Shown: positions 34,380 to 48,127, numbered from the stretch's first letter. The stretch: DNA of 60,000 bases from Membranipora membranacea (GCA_914767715.1 OU612074.1:21378062-21438061); one strand, 5' to 3'. The notes: generated by a model not told the origin, from the sequence alone. A program made the numbers and translations.

Positions 34380-35681
34380 CGATTGATTAGAGCTGATTTT
34401 GTTTTGGGCTAAGGATCCTTCTACCCGTGCTTTCTCTTTGTACAAGCTTGTTCTGGATTCTCTCAGGAGCATATTGTATTCAAACTGACAACTAAGCGAC
34501 AGAGGTGCTGTCAGTCATGCCTAACTTGGTAATATCACACCATTCATCCTAACCTGGTCCTCCCTTCCACTAAAAATACTATAGGTTCACTGCGTGTTTA
34601 CACACTCCAAATGCAGAAAAAGAACTCAATCTGCTTCATCGATACCAAGAGAAGCCAGGTTTCCGGCGGGCAAGGGTATATGACCTACCAAGCCACCTGA
34701 AATTTAACACTTATGGAATTTTTAAAAAATGCAATGATCTACTGCTTGTTTGTGTACGTTTTCATGAGTGATTCATATCAGGATCGCCGGGCTCAGTCAC
34801 CTCAATCAGCTAATAATGTGTGGTTGACAAAGTTTATTTGTAAATAGTAATTACTGGTACCTGTTCACTGCAACCACCTGTCTGACTTGAATGTTAAATG
34901 GTGTTGAGGAAACCACAATTATGAGATTTTTGTATTAGGAGTGTGAAACCACTATGTGCTTAGATTAGCAATTGATTCAATCTTCACACTTGCCTTAACA
35001 GGAAGTTTATTATATACTAGGATGTTATAGAAACTCGCAAATTCCCGCATTAGGAATCTTCTCAAGAGAGGGTTAGCAAGACATATCCAACATGGATCAG
35101 CATTTGAAGTTCCCTTTCTGCAAGACTTTGGGCACTGATCAAGAAAACACAATTTTCTCATATCCCTATTATCATTTTTATTATGAACTTTATTAAACAC
35201 AGATCAATGCAATAACTGTGAGAGTTACTTCCAGAAGGATCTCATCAACCTTCACTATTGCATTGGTGAGTTGTAGAATACTAAAATTACGAAAATACTC
35301 AATATTCTCAAATATGTAAAGAATTACAATTCAAACTATAAAATGATATTAAATCTATAGCATAATGCATATATAGCCTTCGATGATGTCCATGTTGGCA
35401 ATGGAAATGTGAAAAAGGGGGACATTTTGATTGATGCTCTTTCCTGACCGGTAAAAAAGTTTACAATACATAGGATTTGACAGAAGTGTTATATATTGAA
35501 TTACAGGTTATATCACATTCCTTGGGTAAATCATTTGTGGCATTTTCTTGTGGCCTTTTTGTTTTGCTTCGTAAATGCAGTATGTTGTGATGAGCAATTT
35601 TCCACTGTTATTACAGTTTTATCTATGCATGGCGTTTTTGATCCACAGCGTTTTCCATGTATAACTTATAATAATAATAAT

Positions 35682-35714
<33 letters not shown>

Positions 35715-36340
35715 CATGTTGTTTATTATAGAGCACAAATCGAACGCACAGTATACACAAAAGAAAATTCCACCAAACGTTCCGTTGCTACGTAGTTTAA
35801 CCAGTGCAATTGATGATCCGAGTACAGGTAGCAAAGTGTAAAAAATTGGAGCTTGCAAAGATACCACATCAAAATAGAATAATTTAATAAAAGCCTGATC
35901 TCGAAAAAGAACTTTGATGATGTACCGAATTTTATTGTTTAAATAACAGATAAATTTCAGATCCTAATGAAATCTGTGAAAACCTTAATAATGTCTTTGT
36001 TAATATAGGTGAACAGCTTGACCAAACCTTCCTTCGACAAAGTGAAATTTATCAGACTGACAATGTATAAACAGCATGCTACAGTTTAAACAACAAATTC
36101 ATAACGTTAGCATCACTTGTGTTAGGCAGCAACAAGTTAATTATATGTCAGCTAGATCAGCACATGTGACAGCTAGTGACACTTGCATCGGAATCACTCT
36201 GATATAAAAAAAGGAATGCATTAGCCTTAGGTAAGCCTTTCTTGGCTTCAACTCTCAGATGGTAATTCTCCCTCCTCTCGGACCAAACAACATTCTGAAT
36301 TATAGTCTTATGTGTCATTTTCCTGTATAGTACCAATGGC
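34380..36340. other. Noncoding stretch with an ATA microsatellite
   Basis: No convincing exon. It contains the trinucleotide tract at 35668-35714 and is otherwise unremarkable AT-rich sequence. Confidence 0.45.
35668..35714. repeat. (ATA)n microsatellite
   Basis: An almost pure AAT/ATA trinucleotide run of about 47 bp. The poly-Asn and poly-Ile open frames crossing it are artefacts. Confidence 0.95.
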
Positions 36341-36348
36341 AACATAAA

Positions 36349-37380
36349 TTACAAATGACAACAGTTGAAAATAGATATGAGTGTTTGTCTGTACTTCTTG
36401 TTCATGAGGCCATAGATGACAACATTCAATATGCCGTACCCTTCATCATGTAAAACTGTGAACACCATTATCTTCTGCTTTGGCCGCTCGAAGATAAATT
36501 TCATAATGAAAAGTGGGAAGAGACATATGAATGATATTACACTAATTATCATAATATAGATGGCGGCTAGAACTATCTGACGATCTCTAGGCACACTCTG
36601 CGTGTCCCCAACTCTTCTCATCATAGATTTGATCTCTCGCATTGTCAGGGACATTGTTATTAGCATGACAATAATTGCAGGGATGAATTGGATGTCGTAC
36701 TGGAAAAAGAGTTTACCAATCAAAGTCGTGTTTTCCCTTTTCTTTCTTTGCTTGATACCTCTTGGGTGAGATTGTTTGATCGTAGAGTTGTGATGTCTGT
36801 TACCCAGTTCTCTTCTATGAGAATCTCTTGGGGGATCAGATGCGGGTGGATGAGTGATATTGACTTCAAAGCTTTCTGAACGTTCTGTAAACATTCCATT
36901 TGAATCGTCTTGTGATAGATTCTGTGATTCTAATAGCATCTCATTTGTCACAAATGCACTCCAATTCAACAGATGTAGAAATAAGGCTACTGTCAGCATA
37001 AACTTCCCTATGTTTGTGACAACTACATTGGCACGATGTTTGAATGGATAGCATAGCGCCATGAAACGTTCAAAGCAGCCAAAAGCGGTAACATAGACCC
37101 TTATTTGTGCGCCTATGCGTGGGCACGTCCTTATCAATGTTTTGAGGTATAATGTGTGAGACTCAGTCTCAGTATTCAGAAGGGATACCGTTTCTTTCGC
37201 AATAAACCACATACTGAGGTATATGTCTGATACAGACATCCCTGATATAACTTTACCGTTAGGTGTTAGCCTGAGATCAGGCACCTTGAGCAGTAAGCCA
37301 GTATGGAGAAGATTGGTAACCACCAGGACACCATGCCAGCTTGCTGAGAACAATTTTTCCCCCTGTGTTCTAGCCAACAT
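36349..37380 (-). CDS. Rhodopsin-like G-protein-coupled receptor, single exon, 343 aa
   Basis: Orphan class A receptor of the plasma membrane. Seven hydrophobic segments are visible: TM1 about 16-34 (Asn23), TM2 about 43-62 (SVSDIYLS, Asp52), Cys86 before TM3, TM3 ending in E-R-F (104-106, in place of DRY) and the LCYPFKHR second loop, TM4 124-145, TM5 232-247, TM6 269-293, TM7 308-325 with N-V-V-I-Y (319-323, in place of NPxxY). The second extracellular loop is very long (about 146-227) with four N-glycosylation sites, and the tail has a CC pair. TM6 lacks the CWxP motif. The frame is intact with no introns, suggesting a retrogene-like or lineage-expanded receptor. Ligand unknown. Confidence 0.85.
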   Translation of the reverse strand: MLARTQGEKLFSASWHGVLVVTNLLHTGLLLKVPDLRLTPNGKVISGMSVSDIYLSMWFIAKETVSLLNTETESHTLYLKTLIRTCPRIGAQIRVYVTAFGCFERFMALCYPFKHRANVVVTNIGKFMLTVALFLHLLNWSAFVTNEMLLESQNLSQDDSNGMFTERSESFEVNITHPPASDPPRDSHRRELGNRHHNSTIKQSHPRGIKQRKKRENTTLIGKLFFQYDIQFIPAIIVMLITMSLTMREIKSMMRRVGDTQSVPRDRQIVLAAIYIMIISVISFICLFPLFIMKFIFERPKQKIMVFTVLHDEGYGILNVVIYGLMNKKYRQTLISIFNCCHL

Positions 37381-39090
37381 TGTTTACGTTTCCTAAGACG
37401 ATGCTCTCGAATAGTGGAATGGCGTTATCTCAATTTATAGATATCATTATCATGTTCTCATACTTATCGATATTATGGAAGGGATGACATCATTCATGTG
37501 TATGTGATGTTGCAAATAGTTTGTAATTGAACTGATTAACCTAATAGAAAAGTGAAAAGTAATTAAAATTTTTCATTTGAAATAGTATGTCTTAATAAAT
37601 GAGAACTTAATTACTTTTTGATTAAAGATTGAAAAAAATGAGATGAGAAATTCTGGCATTGATTGAAGAGCGTTGCGTATATTGGTAGGAAATGTTAGCT
37701 GTACTAATTATCAGTCTCAGAGCCATCAAACACACATATTTAAAGCAGAGAATGAGAGCTACCTTCACTTATGATAGGCATTGTTTTCACCATCAGTATT
37801 TCATGTCAAGTAGATCATTGAATTATTTCACAATGCAAATCTGGCTCAATTTTATCATAAGTAGCTGTATGACCAAAACATGCATTGGCCTTTAATATAT
37901 TTTGTTTACCATCAACTGATAGTCCAGTTACCCAGATAGATGTGACTCAATTATTCTTGGATTCGCTATCAAAACATTACGTTTTTTTTCAAAGCATATA
38001 AGGCTTACCATCTGATTCTACACCATGTTTACTGCGGTATCTTTGAAAACATGGCCGATTCTTTTCTCTCTATTTCTATTCTAATTATAGGGCCCTCTTA
38101 GCAGCGTAAAAGATCACATGTGAATTGGTGAATATTTGAATATTACCTCTCTGACACTTACCATGTTGCATGTTCAGGTTAGGGACATATCTGACCTACA
38201 GGGAATCATCACAACTAGCTAATAAACTAAATTAGCAGAAGAATTTCCTGCCAGTTCTCGGTAAGTTATGCAGATCCTGCAATGAGTATTCCTAGCCAAC
38301 GATTAAAAATGAGAGATTATTTTATTCCAGGATAAAAGCTAGAGCGAGTATATTGAGCGCTGAGCATAATATGTATCTGTACTCGTAAAGCTGTAAAACG
38401 TTATTCGAGTTGTGATGTATTTGCATGTGCGTAAAATACCTAAATTGTTTGTTAGGCCAGAAATACTCGAACTAGGGATCATCACACTCCCTTTAATCAA
38501 TCTAATGTACCTCATCATATACATAGTATCGATACCAGCATATTCTTTTAGAGCAAGCAAAAACGAATCGTTCATAATATCTTTAATATTCAAAAACTCA
38601 TTACAATAAGATGTTTAGACATGGAGGAGAAAAAATTATCCTTTCATATTACGGAGTTCTAGAACCTTTCTTTTCCTGTCACATTGCTGGTTTCTTCATG
38701 GTGCGGAAAATTGTTATTTTTTAACTTCCATGCTATTACTTTGATGACCGCATCCGGTGGTTAAAATAACACATTATCTTTCTTCACATGATTCTGGATT
38801 GGTTATGTTGTGGCAAATAATCATTTATTTTTAATTGCCATGATACTTCTTTAGAGATCATCTGGTGTACCAATCGATACATTAATTTCCTTAAAAGTGT
38901 TCATATCGATAAGCGAAATGAAAAAATATTTTTACAATAGAAAATTTGAACGGTATTACCAGTATTCTGTTTTCTCAAACACAAAGAAAAGCTTTGCCCT
39001 GCCTGTTCTGTCCAGCCTTTGTCTGCCAGTGGTTTAAATTATCTGTTAGTTCAGGTACATCTGCAGTTAAGCTGTTACTGGTAAAGCAAG
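37381..39090. other. Intergenic between two divergently transcribed receptor loci
   Basis: Several poorly supported open frames, no motif and no repeat recognised. Confidence 0.4.
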
Positions 39091-39095
39091 TAGCC

Positions 39096-40348
39096 ATGAA
39101 TATCACATTTTGTGATAAAGCTGAAAATGATGTAAAGCCTCATCTTGAGTGGATTATCGATGCAGCAGCATGCATTATAGTTGCTTCTAACTCACTCCAC
39201 TTGATCGTCCTCTCACATTTACATCAGCATAAAGGAACTGTATTCTTTAATGCTGCGTTCACATTGTCAACTAATCTGACTATCTGAACAACACCAACAT
39301 TCAACACCGATAAATCTTCTAATGTAAACATTGTGTCGTGCAGACTAATCGGAGTTTAATGAAATCATTGCTCTGTGATCATGTCATAGAATGAACGACA
39401 CAGGGTCCGATTCCATTGATACATAGCCAATTAAAACACAGATATTACTAGCTGTAGCTATTGTACAGGGGTTATATTGTCGCAAAATGGTTGCTGATTG
39501 GTCAATATAGTTTCTTGATTGATAGATCAGGGTAGAGTTATTAGACCGACAAATCTAGTGTAAAAGCAAAATCGTTATAACCTATATTACACCGACATTT
39601 ACTGTCGACATTTATGGTATGTTGGTGTTGTTCAATTATGCAGATTAGTTGACAATGTAAACGCACCTTAAAACTATAAGAATCGTTACCTGTTTGGATA
39701 TCATTATGCCAGCTATCTGCATATTCTGCATTGTTCATATTTGGAGGGAAGCTATAGAGTTAACTTACTATCCAGTTGTGTAAGCTAGATCATTTTTAGC
39801 ATTTGCAGTTGTAAATATCAGGTTAACAATGTACTTATTCTCAGTAGCTGATCGCTGGTTCATGTTAGCAAGGCCATTCCAGTATGAACATCAATCTTTT
39901 GTCAGGCATTTCACAAAACTTGTTTCAGTAGCAACTAATGCTTTCCTTTCTGTTCCATTGTTGGTTATAGTTGTGCATTATGCTTCAGGAAACTTGCCTT
40001 GTTTTGATACAGGGCTTGGGACACTTTGTTGTCATCCTAGTAATTTACATTTACATCTGTTTGACACCATTTTTTCTGGTTCATCTATTGATAATTATGT
40101 TTGCAATTTTGTTCTCGGTTGAATATGTGAGAATGAGACAGAGGCAGCTTGTAAGTAAGCGTGATAGAGAGAAAGTAACAGCTGATTATGTTTTTATATC
40201 GACAGCTGCTTATCTTCTTAGCTCTGTGTTTTTGTTCGTAAAAAGACTTGTAACTCGAAGCTCACTCGAAATGATCACACTCCTCGTTGATCGAATGAAT
40301 GGAGTTCGGAATATACTAGCGCTGTATGCTGTGATGGATGCCATATAA
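39096..40348 (+). pseudogene. Rhodopsin-like GPCR pseudogene interrupted by a MITE
   Basis: From ATG at 39096 the frame gives WIIDAAACIIVASNSLHLIV (TM1) up to GTVFF at the start of TM2, where a 417-bp element is inserted. Beyond it the frame resumes KTIRIVTCLDIIMPAICIF (TM2) to TYYPVV, meets a stop at about 39781, and one frame later continues FLAFAVVNIRLTMYLFSVAD (TM3, with DRW in place of DRY and ARPF in the second loop). A second frameshift near 40010 separates TM4/early loop from TM5-TM7 (GHFVVILVIYIYICL, SVEYVRMRQRQL, ...NGVRNILALY). Removal of the insert and two frameshifts would be needed for a receptor, so it is dead. It may be related to the receptor at 36349. Confidence 0.8.
39251..39667. 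mobile_element. 417-bp MITE with TTAA target duplication
   Basis: The left end TGCTGCGTTCACATTGTCAA and the right end, read inverted, GGTGCGTTTACATTGTCAAC share an inverted repeat of about 55 bp, including AACAACACCAACAT. TTAA flanks both ends (39247-39250, 39668-39671), the target choice of piggyBac-type elements. No transposase is present. It opens the TM2 codons of the receptor pseudogene. Confidence 0.85.
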
Positions 40349-42059
40349 AAGTGAAGCAGATGATTTGCAGCAACTTTTCAAAATGAAAAATCATCAGGAA
40401 CATCGTGAGAGTTCAGCCCGCTTTTGAAAATACTGCATGAAATAATCGTATATGGGATGTATTTGTGAGACATGGCTACACCAGCCCTCCTCAGCTCATT
40501 AAAAGAATTTTGGCTTCAAGTTGCTGTAGAGTTATCTTCTCATTTTTATAGAATAATGTACTTATTATTAATTAGAAGTTATCTCACTTTGCCTAATTTA
40601 TCATATCCCATCCTTGTATCCGGCTAAATATACAAACCTAGATGAAAGAATTCTATTCAGAAGAAAAATCTAGGATCAAAATTGAATATCTCCAAATATC
40701 AGAAATTTTACCAGTATGCAAGTTCTTCCTGTATACAGGTATTATTTCAAACTCCATGCACCCAGCAGAACATTCAATTGTGTCAATCTGGTTAAATTAC
40801 CCTCCATATACCCTTATACTTGCAAGATAGCAATAGAACAGAGAGCAATAGATATTTGAGTTACTATTTCCAAATTCATTACTACTGGTTTTAATCATCT
40901 GTTGGGTGGATTAAATGAAGTCGCATAATTCATCTACTGGTACTTGAATCAACCCACGGCCTTATCCAGTGATATGAATAAAAGTTGAGCCAGGGATACC
41001 CATCAAACAATTATGAATTATTTTAATCCTAACAAATAAACAAGAAGGCCTGACACTATCAAATTTCAAACGTGGATTGATCGAGGAAACAATGTCAATT
41101 AAAACTTATTGAAGTTTATTTTGGTTTTTTTCCAAACATAACTTACTGTCTTTCAGGAAAAATATTTGAGAATAGATCAGGCAGTGCTTCTGATTTGAGC
41201 AAATATAGGTGTCACATTGTAACCCCAAATCCTACTCTCAAAGAAGCCCTTATATTAGTAGTATTGTTATTATGAAGGCATATTATATCAGATAAAAAAT
41301 AATCCTAGTTTCTAGTTACTATTTGATTATGATCAGGTGAACACAAGAGAAGGCATGAGGGATAATGTTTTGCAGCTTAATTTAAGCTAGAAATTTTCAA
41401 AATACAGTCACAAATAGCTCCTTGGCCATATGCAATCAACAGCTTAAAGTCAATATGGTAAGTCGGGATAAATCCAGATAAATCACAGCATGGATGGTAT
41501 TAAATTTGATATCTACTGTCATGAGGATGTTGTTCACTGTGCTGATGGCTGTGATGCAACACAGAGAGGAGGGAGTTACAGGGGCCTTAGCCCATGATAA
41601 TATTCAAAATTTTATTGAGGCTAAATTATTAGCCACCGTTTTGTAAGCCTAATGCCAGCAATCACTACTAGTGTGCCTACCTGACCCTGTAAATATGAGA
41701 GCACTATATAGTAAATCACAGAGAGACATTGCGACAACACAAGCCAACAAAAACCAACACAATTATACGATTATGTTGACTTATTCTTGTCACCAAACAA
41801 TAGCTCATGCGCCTGGTTTTAATAACAATTTTAATTAGCAAAACAATTACACATTATATTATCAAAGGCAACACATGATAACACTCTCTGAGAAGAATGC
41901 TGTGTGTACAGCCTCTGCTTACAATTATTGAAATTGCTAGCATAATGAATTTGCTGTGTTGAACATTGCCCAGCCCCTATCTCAATTTTAACTTAGGAAT
42001 CCCTATGCTCAGTACCTGGATATGCAAATTTTTGGGTAACCTTCCCTTTATCATAGTAG
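40349..42059. other. Intergenic, nothing recognised
   Basis: AT-rich, no motif-bearing frame, no tandem repeat seen. Confidence 0.45.
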
Positions 42060-42069
42060 GTTGATTAAA

Positions 42070-42300
42070 GGTTGATGAAACTCGAATGTCTTATCACTCG
42101 CCCATCCCAAAGCATGGGCGGCGAAATATTATTGCCTTATTGGCGAGGCCACAATATCTGCGCCAATTGCTCTCTGTTTGCAGGAAGGTCGGAGCACACC
42201 TGGGGGCCAACCAATCCCCAGTAGAAGATGGACAGCAGTGGGATTCGAACCCACGACCTTCAACACTTGCTGCCCCCGATCATTATGCTCACCTCTAAAA
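42070..42300 (-). mobile_element. tRNA-derived SINE
   Basis: The reverse complement carries a perfect Pol III B box GGTTCGAATCC inside a paired T arm (GTGGGTTCGAATCCCAC, 42239-42255 region), preceded by a degenerate tRNA head (GAGGTGAGCATAATGATCGG). It continues into a non-tRNA body (GTGGCCTCGCCAATAAGGC, GGGATGGGCGAGTGATAAG). A tRNA head plus unrelated body is the layout of a SINE. Boundaries are approximate and no target duplication was identified. Confidence 0.65.
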
Positions 42301-45068
42301 AGTCAGTGAGTGAATTTTTTAGATTATACGCCCCTGTTTGCCATGCACTTCTAGTAGTTTGGCTCAGGAGGCTCTACTGATTTTGAAGCGAGTCAATTGA
42401 ATATAGTAGTATATATAATAGTATAAAACTCAAGCACTTTCTCGACAATCAGATGTTTGACAAAGGTGAAAAAACCTATTATTATATATATTCATAGAAA
42501 TTACAACTAAGCTACACATGAATAAAAAATCTTGTTGAGATATTTAACGTTGAATGAGATGGGAAACCAATCAAGACCAATTGTGCTTTAGACTTATTTC
42601 CACATTTGATATAGAATGATGAAATTTTCAGCTAAATTACTGAATTGAAACAGCACCATTGATAATTCGTTTCATGATCAGAATATTTTGTAAAATGCAG
42701 TATTAACAATTTTAATCTTTGGTATTAACAGTGTTAGGCTACCAGTACCGGATTATAATTGTTCCTGTTGCATTTGGGACATAGGATTATTCTGCCGTAT
42801 ACATTGATTGAATTGAAAGCATGTTATAGAAGGGGGTTTGTTTAGACAAAGAGACAATATAGAGGCTAAGGTCTCTGGTGTATTGCGCAAGCAGTAAGCA
42901 TACATCAGGCATACTTTTAAAAAACAGATATACATGTTACGTCTTGCTTGCATGCAATTTACAATGATGCAAAAATCGGCATATCTGGACAGCCCTATTC
43001 TAAATAACCAAAAAAAAAATTGGAAGAAATTGGACTATCGGAAGTAGGTGTGTGATACATTACTTTGTCAGTAACGGCTGTTTTTTGTAGATTTTTATGA
43101 GAAATAATTTTTTTTAAATATTTTTGAGGCCCGTTGGGTCAATATTGGTATAATACATAATTAAATGTGGGTTTAATTCACCAATGATGAATACACTTCC
43201 CTAGAGTGTAGTTCAAAGTTTGGTCAGGAGGAGATGATCACCAAATTCAGCCAATACTTTTAATGAACTGAGTCCCCTTCTGGGTACTCACGTAAAAGAT
43301 CAACAACTATATAAGATCACACCCTCTGTAAAATGAAGAAGACCTCAAGTGTCACAACAGCAATGACTTATCTTTAAAATCATTGTGAGCTTATTAACTC
43401 AATTTAGTAGATGAGGTATCTGAGGAGTATGAAAACCATAGCTGATCTGAGCACAAGAAGCAGTAGGCTATTGGTTCTGCTCTCATTGAGAAACTTTACT
43501 TTTTTATTAAGCAGCACTCAAAAAATTTTACGATTCGTTATCATTGTTATGACTAGTTTCCGTAATAATTCATTCTTTAATTGACTGTGTTTGTATATTT
43601 ATTTCCTAATTCAAAGTCTCCTGCCTCATATAAATATGAACTCATCTTATACATTATGTTTCCGATCCCTGGATTTTATCATCTTTGAAGCAGAGAAAGT
43701 TATTCAGTCTGCAGTTTATGCTTTGGGACCCGTAGGCTCATACTGGGCCCATAACAATGCCCACAGAAAAACATTCAATTCCATATATAAATGAGGGGGG
43801 CTCTTTTTATTGCATTTCGGATGCGCAGACACACAGTGGACCTACGGTATTTTTACTCCTTGTCAGCATGAAGCTAATTAGGAATCTGGATTGATTGCTG
43901 CCAGCAATTGAAAATAAACCCTCCAATATAGAATATCCAATCACCAATCATCCTGTTCAACATTGACGAGGTGTCAGACATCGCAGCAAATTGTCAGAAA
44001 TGAGGTTACGCGAGTTAAAATATACCGGACCTAGTCATGTTGTAAGAATGGTTGGACCATAAGGTGAATCAAAGTGTAGTTTTCTGTAAGGTTTTCGCTA
44101 TGAGTGAACTATGTCCTCTCTGTTGGTGTATAATCATTGTGAGCACAAAAGCATCAGAAACTTATTTTCAACTCTGTCTCTGTGTGTAGTTGATAGAGGA
44201 CAGTAGAATTGATGCTCAATATGGCCATAAGGCTGATATCAGAAATCATAACTAGAAACAAAACAAAAAATGCAGACCTCAAGATAACATTGTTCTATGA
44301 GAATATGACTTGAAATTTCATTTTAAAAGAAGTCTACTGCAGACAATGCATGAATGTAAGTATTGACAAGGATTCTCTTTTTGAGTTGAAATTTATCATG
44401 TTCCTTTTAGGTTATTCGTCCAATCAGTAGTGCCAAGGGTTAGACTGAGATTTAGAGTTTAAATATATAGTTTTTTCGAAAATCTTAAAATGTTGAAACT
44501 GCATGTGAATTAATAAAACGGAATTCAAGTCTGCAAGGGAACAAGTCTTTTAGCCTTAAACTTTGTAACAGCCATTTGAAACTTTATGTATTATTTTCTA
44601 TCCATTTTTTAACGATATTTAGCTGTTGATTGAGGGTTGAAATCAGGAAGGAAACAACACTATGACTGCAGGTATAATAATGATTCTTAGTCAGCACAGC
44701 GTGTACTACATTTGAAATCCATCTGGCACCATGCAATATGTGAAGTAGGCTGGTGTGACATGGGTGGTGCAATGAGAGGCATGTCTTTCACAATTGTCAC
44801 ATACAAAAGCAGAAATGAAAGGAGGAAGAATGCCTTATGTATAATCATGTATCGCTTTCGAAATTTGTCACATTTGAAAAAAAACCAGCTATGTACCACT
44901 TATTGTAACTTATCATGAAATTCCTTGTATTTCTGAAGTTATGTTCTCAGCAGCATACCACTCAAACAGGACAGTGGAGTTTATGGCTAACAGTCATGCA
45001 ATCAACTTTGACATAGTTAATCATTCCTAGTCAAAACACCAATTTTACCACTCACCTTCTGTTTTCAG
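42301..45068. other. Long noncoding stretch, nothing recognised
   Basis: No exon or element with identifiable boundaries. Overlapping frames at 44584-44918 lack family motifs. Confidence 0.4.
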
Positions 45069-45196
45069 AAAGAAGTAAAAAATCAATAAATGAAATAAAC
45101 AGCATCTACATCTATCATTTGCTCACGGTGGTACGAGAGAAATTGACAAATATATATATTGGGGATTGGACTGAAGATGATGAAGAACCAAAACAG
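45069..45196 (+). CDS. Candidate exon (possible 5' exon of the 48.1-50.6 kb gene)
   Basis: Strong acceptor CCTTCTGTTTTCAG and donor CAG-GTAACA bracket a 128-nt open frame: RSKKSINEINSIYIYHLLTV, then TNIYIGDWTEDDEEPKQ. It enters at phase 1 and leaves at phase 0, which fits the candidate exon at 47385. It has no recognised domain. It is supported by splice signals and protein-like composition only. Confidence 0.45.
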
Positions 45197-46519
45197 GTAA
45201 CAAGTGTAGCTCTGTCCTTACAAGCCGCTGAGAAGCTCAGCACAGAAAGCTATAATAAGCTATAATAATATTTTGGGCAAAATTACAAAAACAACACTTC
45301 ATCCCGGTGAGTCAAGTATACTCATTTTTATTCGATTCATCATAACAATGCAACTAGAAAAACCCAACTGTGTAAGTATCTATTATATATAATCATCTCA
45401 AATTTGTTCAGGGGATGATGTGTGTCAAATCAATCAACACTATAAATACCGTATGTCCTCAACGCTGCTTGAAGAATTCATAAACATAGATCCAGCTATA
45501 ATGATGTCTTGAAACCGTGTCAAGGCCTCTTGGCTGATTGGTGAGAATCATAAAAACAATATACCTGGAGGAGTGAGCCAGGAGTTGTTTAAATATATCA
45601 CCCCTCGTCAATCCACTACAGTCATTTATAATATTAGAATTTCATTTGAGCATAATGCTAGGTCAAAGATATCGTGGTCTAAACAACAAAGTATCCCAAA
45701 AAGTACAATTAGTTACAACTAGTACCAGTGACTGCCATTAAGTTGTGTCTTTGAAATGAAACCATACAATACAAAGCCAAGTTCTTCTCATTCCAACTGA
45801 TTGTTACTGATATTGTGCACTTTACTGGCACACCAAGACTACTTCAACAGCATGGCGAATCATGTGAAGCTGTCAAAGCTCCTGAAATCAGGTTTGTGCT
45901 CTAGGTAGGACTTGATAATTCTCCAATGACTATAATCAAATGTTTCATATGAATACATAAGGAAATTATCTGGAATTGTCTTCTCAATGACTCCCTAAGA
46001 TCAATAGTGGTATCTCAACTCTGCGGGCTGATAATTTATCGAAGCATGTGGATTTGAGATCAACGTCAAGGATGCAACTTATGTTGCTTAGTCCTATTAA
46101 CGGCTTTGCAACCAGCTGAATCTAATCTCAGGCAAGTACCAGTTTTTACTGTTCTGGATTTGCTTCGCAAACAGCCCTGCATGATGTCTGTCTTGTAGCT
46201 AGGTACCTGGGGCCAATTTACCACAAGAGAAATTTGCATGCAGTTATCATGTTCAATCCTATGTACCAATGCGACCAATCAATCGAGTTCCTTGCTCAAT
46301 TACAATATTTTGTAATCACCACACCAGTACTATAATATAAACAGCAACCACGCTCATGTACTAATGTAGCTAATCACTAGATGTTACAGGTCAACTACAA
46401 TCTCATGCCAATGGCCACATCAACACTTTGTGCAGATGGTTTGGGTCGAGGCTCAGTAATAATCCCAGAAAGCTATGTTTTTATAAAATGGAGTTCTATC
46501 TGGTACATATAGAGAATTG

Positions 46520-47120
46520 GGTCTTAGACTAGATTGTGCTCAAATCAGCAGGTACTCAAACACTTGACCTGGCTACCAAACTGGTTTCTCTTTGTGTGAT
46601 GGTATAGACACTACTCTTTGATATCACTCCTGAGCTAAATGTAATATTGTCACTGCAATGGTCCTAAAAACCCTAGTACTTATGAGGAGTAGCAAGTAGA
46701 CATCAAGATTGTCAACTTGATATTCATTACAATGCAGTTCACTGCATAGGTCCTCCGAGATGCTTCAGACACCAGGTATTGTGTTCTACATAGTCCACCT
46801 TATAAAAGCCCCTGGACGCAGTTTGACACAGGTCTGAATTAGCCGAAACAACTTGAAATAAGGCAACACATTATATCAAAGCCCTGAGTTTTCATGAACA
46901 CTTGGTCTGTGTACTACAGGATAAAGTCAAAGTGTGCCTTGGGGGTAAAATAATTAGATAGTTTGTGTACAACATAGCCGACATCCAAGTTGCTATAGAC
47001 ACCAAGGTCTGTGTACTGCAGAGGTTGACAAGCAAGAGCTCTCAGTAGCTATTTATGTCATGAGGTCTGTGTATGGCAGTCAAAGGTAAAATTATTATTT
47101 TGACCAGTGATTTGCTCAGC
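46520..47120. repeat. Degenerate GGTCTGTGTACTGCAG-type repeat
   Basis: Variants of GACACCAAGGTCTGTGTACTGCAG recur at about 46770, 46905, 47005 and 47065 with irregular spacing. It looks like an old, badly diverged tandem repeat. Confidence 0.35.
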
Positions 47121-47384
47121 ATAAGAATCTAAATCAAAGTTATCATGTCAGGTACATATTTTAATTGTTATGGGCACCGGGCACGCAAGCAAATGTTTTA
47201 CAACTGGGTAAGGCAACCAACACTCCAATTATTACTCATTATAATTTAAGCTATCTAGCTTTTAAGTTCTCTGATCAGTTATCTATTGAACTGTACAGAT
47301 GATAATTGATAGCATGACAACTATGTAAGACGCGGCTATAATTGTCATAAACTCAAAATATTAAAATATATTCATCTCCAACAG

Positions 47385-47433
47385 GAAAAAAAGAGGCAGG
47401 AGCTGCCAACATACACAAAAGGAATATCAGGCA
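47385..47433 (+). CDS. Candidate short exon upstream of the 48.1 kb gene
   Basis: After CTCCAACAG the frame reads EKKRQELPTYTKGISG and can leave by GTGTAA (47434, phase 1) or GTAAAT (47436, phase 0). The phase 1 choice would join exactly to the exon whose first ATG is 48128 (acceptor TTTCTAG at 48120-48122). Tentative. Confidence 0.3.
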
Positions 47434-48127
47434 GTGTAAATTTTCACTGCCATAACTGTAATTATAGTTGTCTTCAGTTTATCTACATGTCTATGTTTTA
47501 TGTTCGTCTATGTTTGATTAACAGATAACCTTTCTCTTCTGTAAGTTAAATTGTCATGTTAGTCCTATGAGTTTGGATTAATAAACTCATGGTTGGATAA
47601 TTATCTATTGTTATCGATAATAATTCAATATTTAGGACTGACCCCTATCGGGTTTCATCTACAGACAAGGAGCATGGCAGCACTTAGTGTGAGAGAGAGG
47701 ACCAATATGATAAATATATCAGATAACCGTCCATCACGAACATCAAGCAATTAAAGATACAAGAATCAATGGTGAGCTACTTTTAGTTTTGACAGAGGAG
47801 ACATATGAATACACTGGTGATATATTTTGATGATCAATATTGCGAAATTAATACCTCGAATAGAAAATGACATGAACTCTCTTGAAAATTCATTCGGATA
47901 ATGAATTTACCTTGAATCTACCTATTGCCAATGACTCATTCATCAATCAATCACTCAAATTAAGAAACTATGATTCAGGCCTCATGACATTGAATTCAGG
48001 CAATCAGTTGCAAGATGAAGCTAGTCAAATTACCATAGCATTGGCATGTTGACCAGTGAATCAGAATTGTAATATATCACCATCATAGGAAAGGTGAGTG
48101 GTATTAATGGTCAAATTTCTAGCTAAA

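Noticed and set aside
35496-35867. Frames rich in Asn or Ile
   Set aside because: Produced by the ATA microsatellite.
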